A stretch of DNA of 64,000 nt, taken from assembly GCF_023716465.1 (NCBI RefSeq), contig NZ_CP092415.1, positions 523,001-587,000 of the forward strand, in the 5' to 3' direction. The translations under genes were made by a program, and so were the position numbers. Source of the stretch: Flagellimonas marinaquae (GTDB lineage Bacteria > Bacteroidota > Bacteroidia > Flavobacteriales > Flavobacteriaceae). This document shows positions 61,336 to 64,000 of this stretch, piece by piece. The notes below the pieces were generated by a model. It ran no database searches, was not told the origin of the DNA, and was given only the letters and a program-made list of their open reading frames with translations. The stretch's first letter is position 1; every line of letters starts with the position of its first letter.

Positions 61336-62124
61336 ATGCAAACAGAAAAGGTAATCGACCATATAGTCAAGTGGCTAAAGGAGTATGCTTTAAATGCAAA
61401 ATGCAAAGGTTTTGTAATCGGTGTTTCCGGAGGAATAGACTCCGCTGTAACTTCGACCCTTTGCGCAAAAACAGGTCTCGACCTTTTGTGTTTGGAAATG
61501 CCCATTCACCAAGGCAAAAACCAAGTGACCCGTGCAGACAGGCATATAGATTGGCTGATGGAAAATTTTTCCAATGTTTCCCGTCAAGCGGTCGACCTTA
61601 CCCCCGTGTTCGATAGCCTCGTGGATTCCTTTCCAAAAGTGGAAAACGAAGAAGAGCGATTTATGTCACTAGCCAACACGCGCGCACGCCTGCGGATGAC
61701 CTCCCTTTACTATTTTGCAGCTCTTGAGGGCTATCTGGTTGCTGGTACCGGAAATAAGGTCGAAGACTTTGGTATAGGGTTTTACACAAAATATGGTGAT
61801 GGAGGTGTGGACCTAAGCCCAATTGCCGATCTTTTAAAAACAGAGGTTTATGAAATTGGAAGGGTTCTCGGGGTAAACCAAGATATTATGGACGCAGCGC
61901 CAACTGACGGGCTCTGGGGCGACAGCAGAACAGATGAGGATCAGATCGGAGCATCTTACCCCGAACTGGAATGGGCTATGGAAATGGATGATAAAGGAAA
62001 AAAAGCCGATGATTTTTCTGGCAGGAAAAAAGAAGTTTTTCTAATCTATAAAAAATTCAATACTGCCAACAAACACAAGATGATTCCCATTCCCATCTGT
62101 GATATTCCAACTAACTTAAAATAA
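61336..62124 (+). CDS. nadE: NH3-dependent NAD+ synthetase
   Basis: 262 aa. PP-loop ATP pyrophosphatase motif GVSGGIDSAVTS (about 30-41). It converts nicotinic acid adenine dinucleotide to NAD+ using ammonia; no glutaminase domain is present. Conserved GTGNKVEDFGIGFYTKYGDGGVDLSP (about 136-161) and DAAPTDGLWGD (about 188-198). Divergent from gldB, about 66 nt between starts. This nadE-gldB arrangement is common in flavobacteria. Confidence 0.95.
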   Translation: MQTEKVIDHIVKWLKEYALNAKCKGFVIGVSGGIDSAVTSTLCAKTGLDLLCLEMPIHQGKNQVTRADRHIDWLMENFSNVSRQAVDLTPVFDSLVDSFPKVENEEERFMSLANTRARLRMTSLYYFAALEGYLVAGTGNKVEDFGIGFYTKYGDGGVDLSPIADLLKTEVYEIGRVLGVNQDIMDAAPTDGLWGDSRTDEDQIGASYPELEWAMEMDDKGKKADDFSGRKKEVFLIYKKFNTANKHKMIPIPICDIPTNLK

Positions 62125-62283
62125 CACTTTAACCCAAAAACCCCAGTTTAAGACGAAAAAAACCATAGTTTTTCTGTGGTTTTAAGAAAAAAATTACAGT
62201 TTTACATGAATTAATTGTTATCTTGCCTGCTAGTTATTGTAGGTATTTAGCCACTAACCATTCATTAAATTAAACCTAACAAA

Positions 62284-62913
62284 ATGATAAAAGTATTGAT
62301 AGCTGATAACCATCCTGTTGTAAGGCTTGGTATCAAAAAGGTACTTGAATCCAGCACAGACATAGAGATTATTGCTGATGTTTCAACTACCGAGGAGCTT
62401 TTTAATACATTGAAAAACTTAACCCCCGATGTAGTGATTTTGGAAATGGACATTCCCGAAATCAATGGAATTGCTACCCTTAGAAAAATGAAAATGGAGT
62501 TCCCCGACATTAAAACTTTGATGTACAGCGGACAATCCGAAGATGTTTACGCTCTGAGCACGATCAGGGCAGGTGCTTTTGGTTACCTTTCCAAAACTGC
62601 CGACTTGGATTACATTGTATCTGCAGTAAAAAAAGTGAGCGAGGGGAACATGTTCATCACAAATGAACTGGCACAACGTCTTGCTTTTGATGAAAGTACC
62701 CAAAAACCGCGTAGGTTCTTTAGAAAACTATCGTCCAGAGAAGTAGAAGTTCTAAAACTATTGGCCAGCGGAAAAAGAAACAAGGAGGTTGCAGAAGGCC
62801 TCAACTTGAACGAAAAAACAGTAAGTACTTACAAAGCAAGATTGATGAAGAAACTGAATGTGGACAATTTGGTGGACTTGCTGCAACAGGCTAAAGCCCT
62901 GGAATTATATTAG
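62284..62913 (+). CDS. NarL/LuxR-family response regulator with atypical receiver
   Basis: 209 aa. Receiver domain about 1-120 and LuxR-type HTH about 143-205 (LSSREVEVLKLLASGKRNKEVA...VSTYKARLMKKL). The acidic pocket has Asp8 followed by Asn, and the phospho-acceptor position, where homologues have LLD or LMD, reads ILE54MDIP: glutamate instead of aspartate. The signalling Lys (YLSKT, about 103) and a Ser in the Thr position (MYSGQ) are kept. So it may be constitutively active or act without phosphorylation. No histidine kinase gene is nearby. Two genes after gldB/nadE in the typical flavobacterial order. Confidence 0.9.
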   Translation: MIKVLIADNHPVVRLGIKKVLESSTDIEIIADVSTTEELFNTLKNLTPDVVILEMDIPEINGIATLRKMKMEFPDIKTLMYSGQSEDVYALSTIRAGAFGYLSKTADLDYIVSAVKKVSEGNMFITNELAQRLAFDESTQKPRRFFRKLSSREVEVLKLLASGKRNKEVAEGLNLNEKTVSTYKARLMKKLNVDNLVDLLQQAKALELY

Positions 62914-62942
62914 GAATACCCAACCAAACCAACTATTGTGGT

Positions 62943-62975
62943 AAATCCCTTTCAATCTTGTATTGGAAGGGATTT
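62943..62975. terminator. Terminator between the response regulator and dnaG
   Basis: A 13-bp stem including two G-U pairs (AAATCCCTTTCAA / TTGGAAGGGATTT) lies between convergent genes, and T runs are seen on both strands. Confidence 0.75.
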
Positions 62976-62981
62976 AATATT

Positions 62982-64000
62982 TTAGGAAAGAACTCGGTTC
63001 AACTTAGCGTTCAACAACTTATTTAGTTGGAGATAGTTTACTATTTCTTCCAAAACCTCGGTATTGTCCCCTTGCTGGTCCTGGGTCTTTTCCTGTAGCT
63101 TTTGTATCCGATTTTTGATCAAATTACAACGTAAGGTCAAAATAGTTTCTCCAACCAACTGGGCCACCCCAATATTTTTCCCTTTCGGATAAATATCCCT
63201 TCGCTCCCAGTCGTGAAGTACATATTGCTCTTCTTCCATTAAAATGGAAGACACTTGCGATACTGTTTCTTGATCTAGTTCGGACAAAAATGTACTTACA
63301 GAAAAGTTGGTATCCTCGTTCAATTTTTCAATCAATTTATAATAAATGGTCTTGAACTGTTCGTTGGAAAGCTCAATTTCATCATCCTGAAGATCTAAAA
63401 ATACTTTTTCATATACTTTCGCCTGTATGACCTCAGGTTCGAGCACGAGTTCACCTTCTTCGTTCTCCTTGAGTACTAAATCCTCAAATTCTTGTTTTTG
63501 ATTTCCATATAACAGCAGTACTTCAATTATTTTTCGCTCCAGTTCGTACTGCACATCCACCTTTTCCACCACCCGATCAGTCTTCACAACTTCAAAGGCC
63601 TTTTGTTCCTGCTTTACTTTTTTGGCTGTATCGGTTTGCAGTTTTTTATCGATCTGGGCCAAAGTATTATAAAGCACATCTTCCGAAACCTGCATAATTT
63701 TTGCGCATTCCTGCACATAAATTTCTTGCCGAATTCGGTCCGGGATTTTACTAATACTATTAACAATATCCCTAACCGTATCTGCACGTTTTATAGGGTC
63801 GCTTGCGGCTTCTTCTGCGAGCAATGAAGTTTTGAACTGAATAAAATCCTTGGCATTCTCACTCAAGTATTGTACTAAATCCTCGTAAGTATTGTTCTTG
63901 GCAAAGCTATCGGGATCCTCGCCTTCCGGAAACGTACAGATTTTCACGTTCATTCCCTGTTCCAAAATCAGGTCGATTCCACGCAGCGATGCACGTAGAC
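62982..64000 (-). CDS. dnaG: DNA primase (partial, C-terminal half)
   Basis: About 339 codons of the C-terminal region; the N-terminus lies beyond the window. The entry segment LRGIDLILEQGMNVKICTFPEGEDPDSFA is the end of the TOPRIM domain (positions quoted as motif only: DPDSF is typical). Helical linker and C-terminal DnaB-interaction domain follow, with IIEVLLLYGNQKQEF and the NLIKNRIQKLQEKTQDQ end. DnaG makes RNA primers at the replication fork. Convergent with the response-regulator gene. Confidence 0.95.
   Translation of the reverse strand, partial: LRASLRGIDLILEQGMNVKICTFPEGEDPDSFAKNNTYEDLVQYLSENAKDFIQFKTSLLAEEAASDPIKRADTVRDIVNSISKIPDRIRQEIYVQECAKIMQVSEDVLYNTLAQIDKKLQTDTAKKVKQEQKAFEVVKTDRVVEKVDVQYELERKIIEVLLLYGNQKQEFEDLVLKENEEGELVLEPEVIQAKVYEKVFLDLQDDEIELSNEQFKTIYYKLIEKLNEDTNFSVSTFLSELDQETVSQVSSILMEEEQYVLHDWERRDIYPKGKNIGVAQLVGETILTLRCNLIKNRIQKLQEKTQDQQGDNTEVLEEIVNYLQLNKLLNAKLNRVLS

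Overview
The window is a contiguous piece of a Bacteroidota chromosome, almost certainly from a marine gliding member of the Flavobacteriaceae. The evidence is the gliding proteins GldB and GldC, type IX secretion parts (a PorT/SprT-like barrel and a DUF5103 'plug' protein), a Na+-NQR operon, a short primary sigma factor without region 1.1, TAnnTTTG-type -7 promoter elements, and the flavobacterial dcw cluster order. A genus near Muricauda/Allomuricauda is only a guess.

Layout. 1-4.5 kb: nqrA-E on the minus strand (nqrE cut by the window edge). 4.6-9.3 kb, plus strand: T9SS plug protein, a DUF3667 membrane protein, apaG, pruA. 9.3-15.7 kb: a 40-codon ORF with its own promoter, rsmG, a fatty-acid desaturase, an aspartate-type aminotransferase, and trkA-trkH for potassium. 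15.8-22.7 kb: ubiE/menG, the PorT-like barrel, a TrmH methylase, a TamL-like Omp85 lipoprotein, fbaA, accD. 22.7-28.4 kb: a lipoprotein, rpsO, pnp, rpoD, a possible sigma-54-driven small RNA, rpe. 28.4-33.2 kb: a thiol-redox group (YpdA, DoxX, glutathione peroxidase), an ATP-grasp protein, NRDE, DinB and YHS proteins.

33.3-41.56 kb is an AT-rich genomic island inserted in the 3' end of a tRNA-Arg(UCG) gene. A 25-bp copy of the tRNA 3' end (33300-33324) marks the far end, and a frameshifted tyrosine recombinase lies beside the intact tRNA. The island carries an array of about ten short genes, all on the minus strand. Nearly every one is separated from the next by an 18-bp repeat (consensus AAGTTCAAATAAACGATT, gene sense). 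Several gene products look like contact-toxin immunity proteins (SUKH/SMI1-KNR4-like, DUF6624-like). The plan resembles an integron-like cassette array and the recombinase-associated acquired interbacterial defence (rAID) clusters known from gut Bacteroidales. This is the most interesting system in the window. The tyrosine recombinase, a serine recombinase and one membrane-protein gene each carry a single-base frameshift, so the island may now be immobile.

41.6-57.6 kb, minus strand: the division and cell-wall (dcw) cluster mraZ-rsmH-ftsL-ftsI-murE-mraY-murD-ftsW-murG-murC-ftsQ-ftsA-ftsZ, then yqeY and the tRNA. Three evenly spaced MraZ boxes sit just upstream of the mraZ -7 element. 57.8-64 kb: an alpha/beta hydrolase, the GTPase EngB, a small membrane protein, gldC-gldB, nadE, a response regulator with Glu in place of the phospho-acceptor Asp, and the C-terminal part of dnaG.

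Most core gene starts were chosen from homologous N-termini, because Bacteroidota mRNAs rarely have Shine-Dalgarno sites. Several dcw genes use GTG starts that overlap the previous stop codon.
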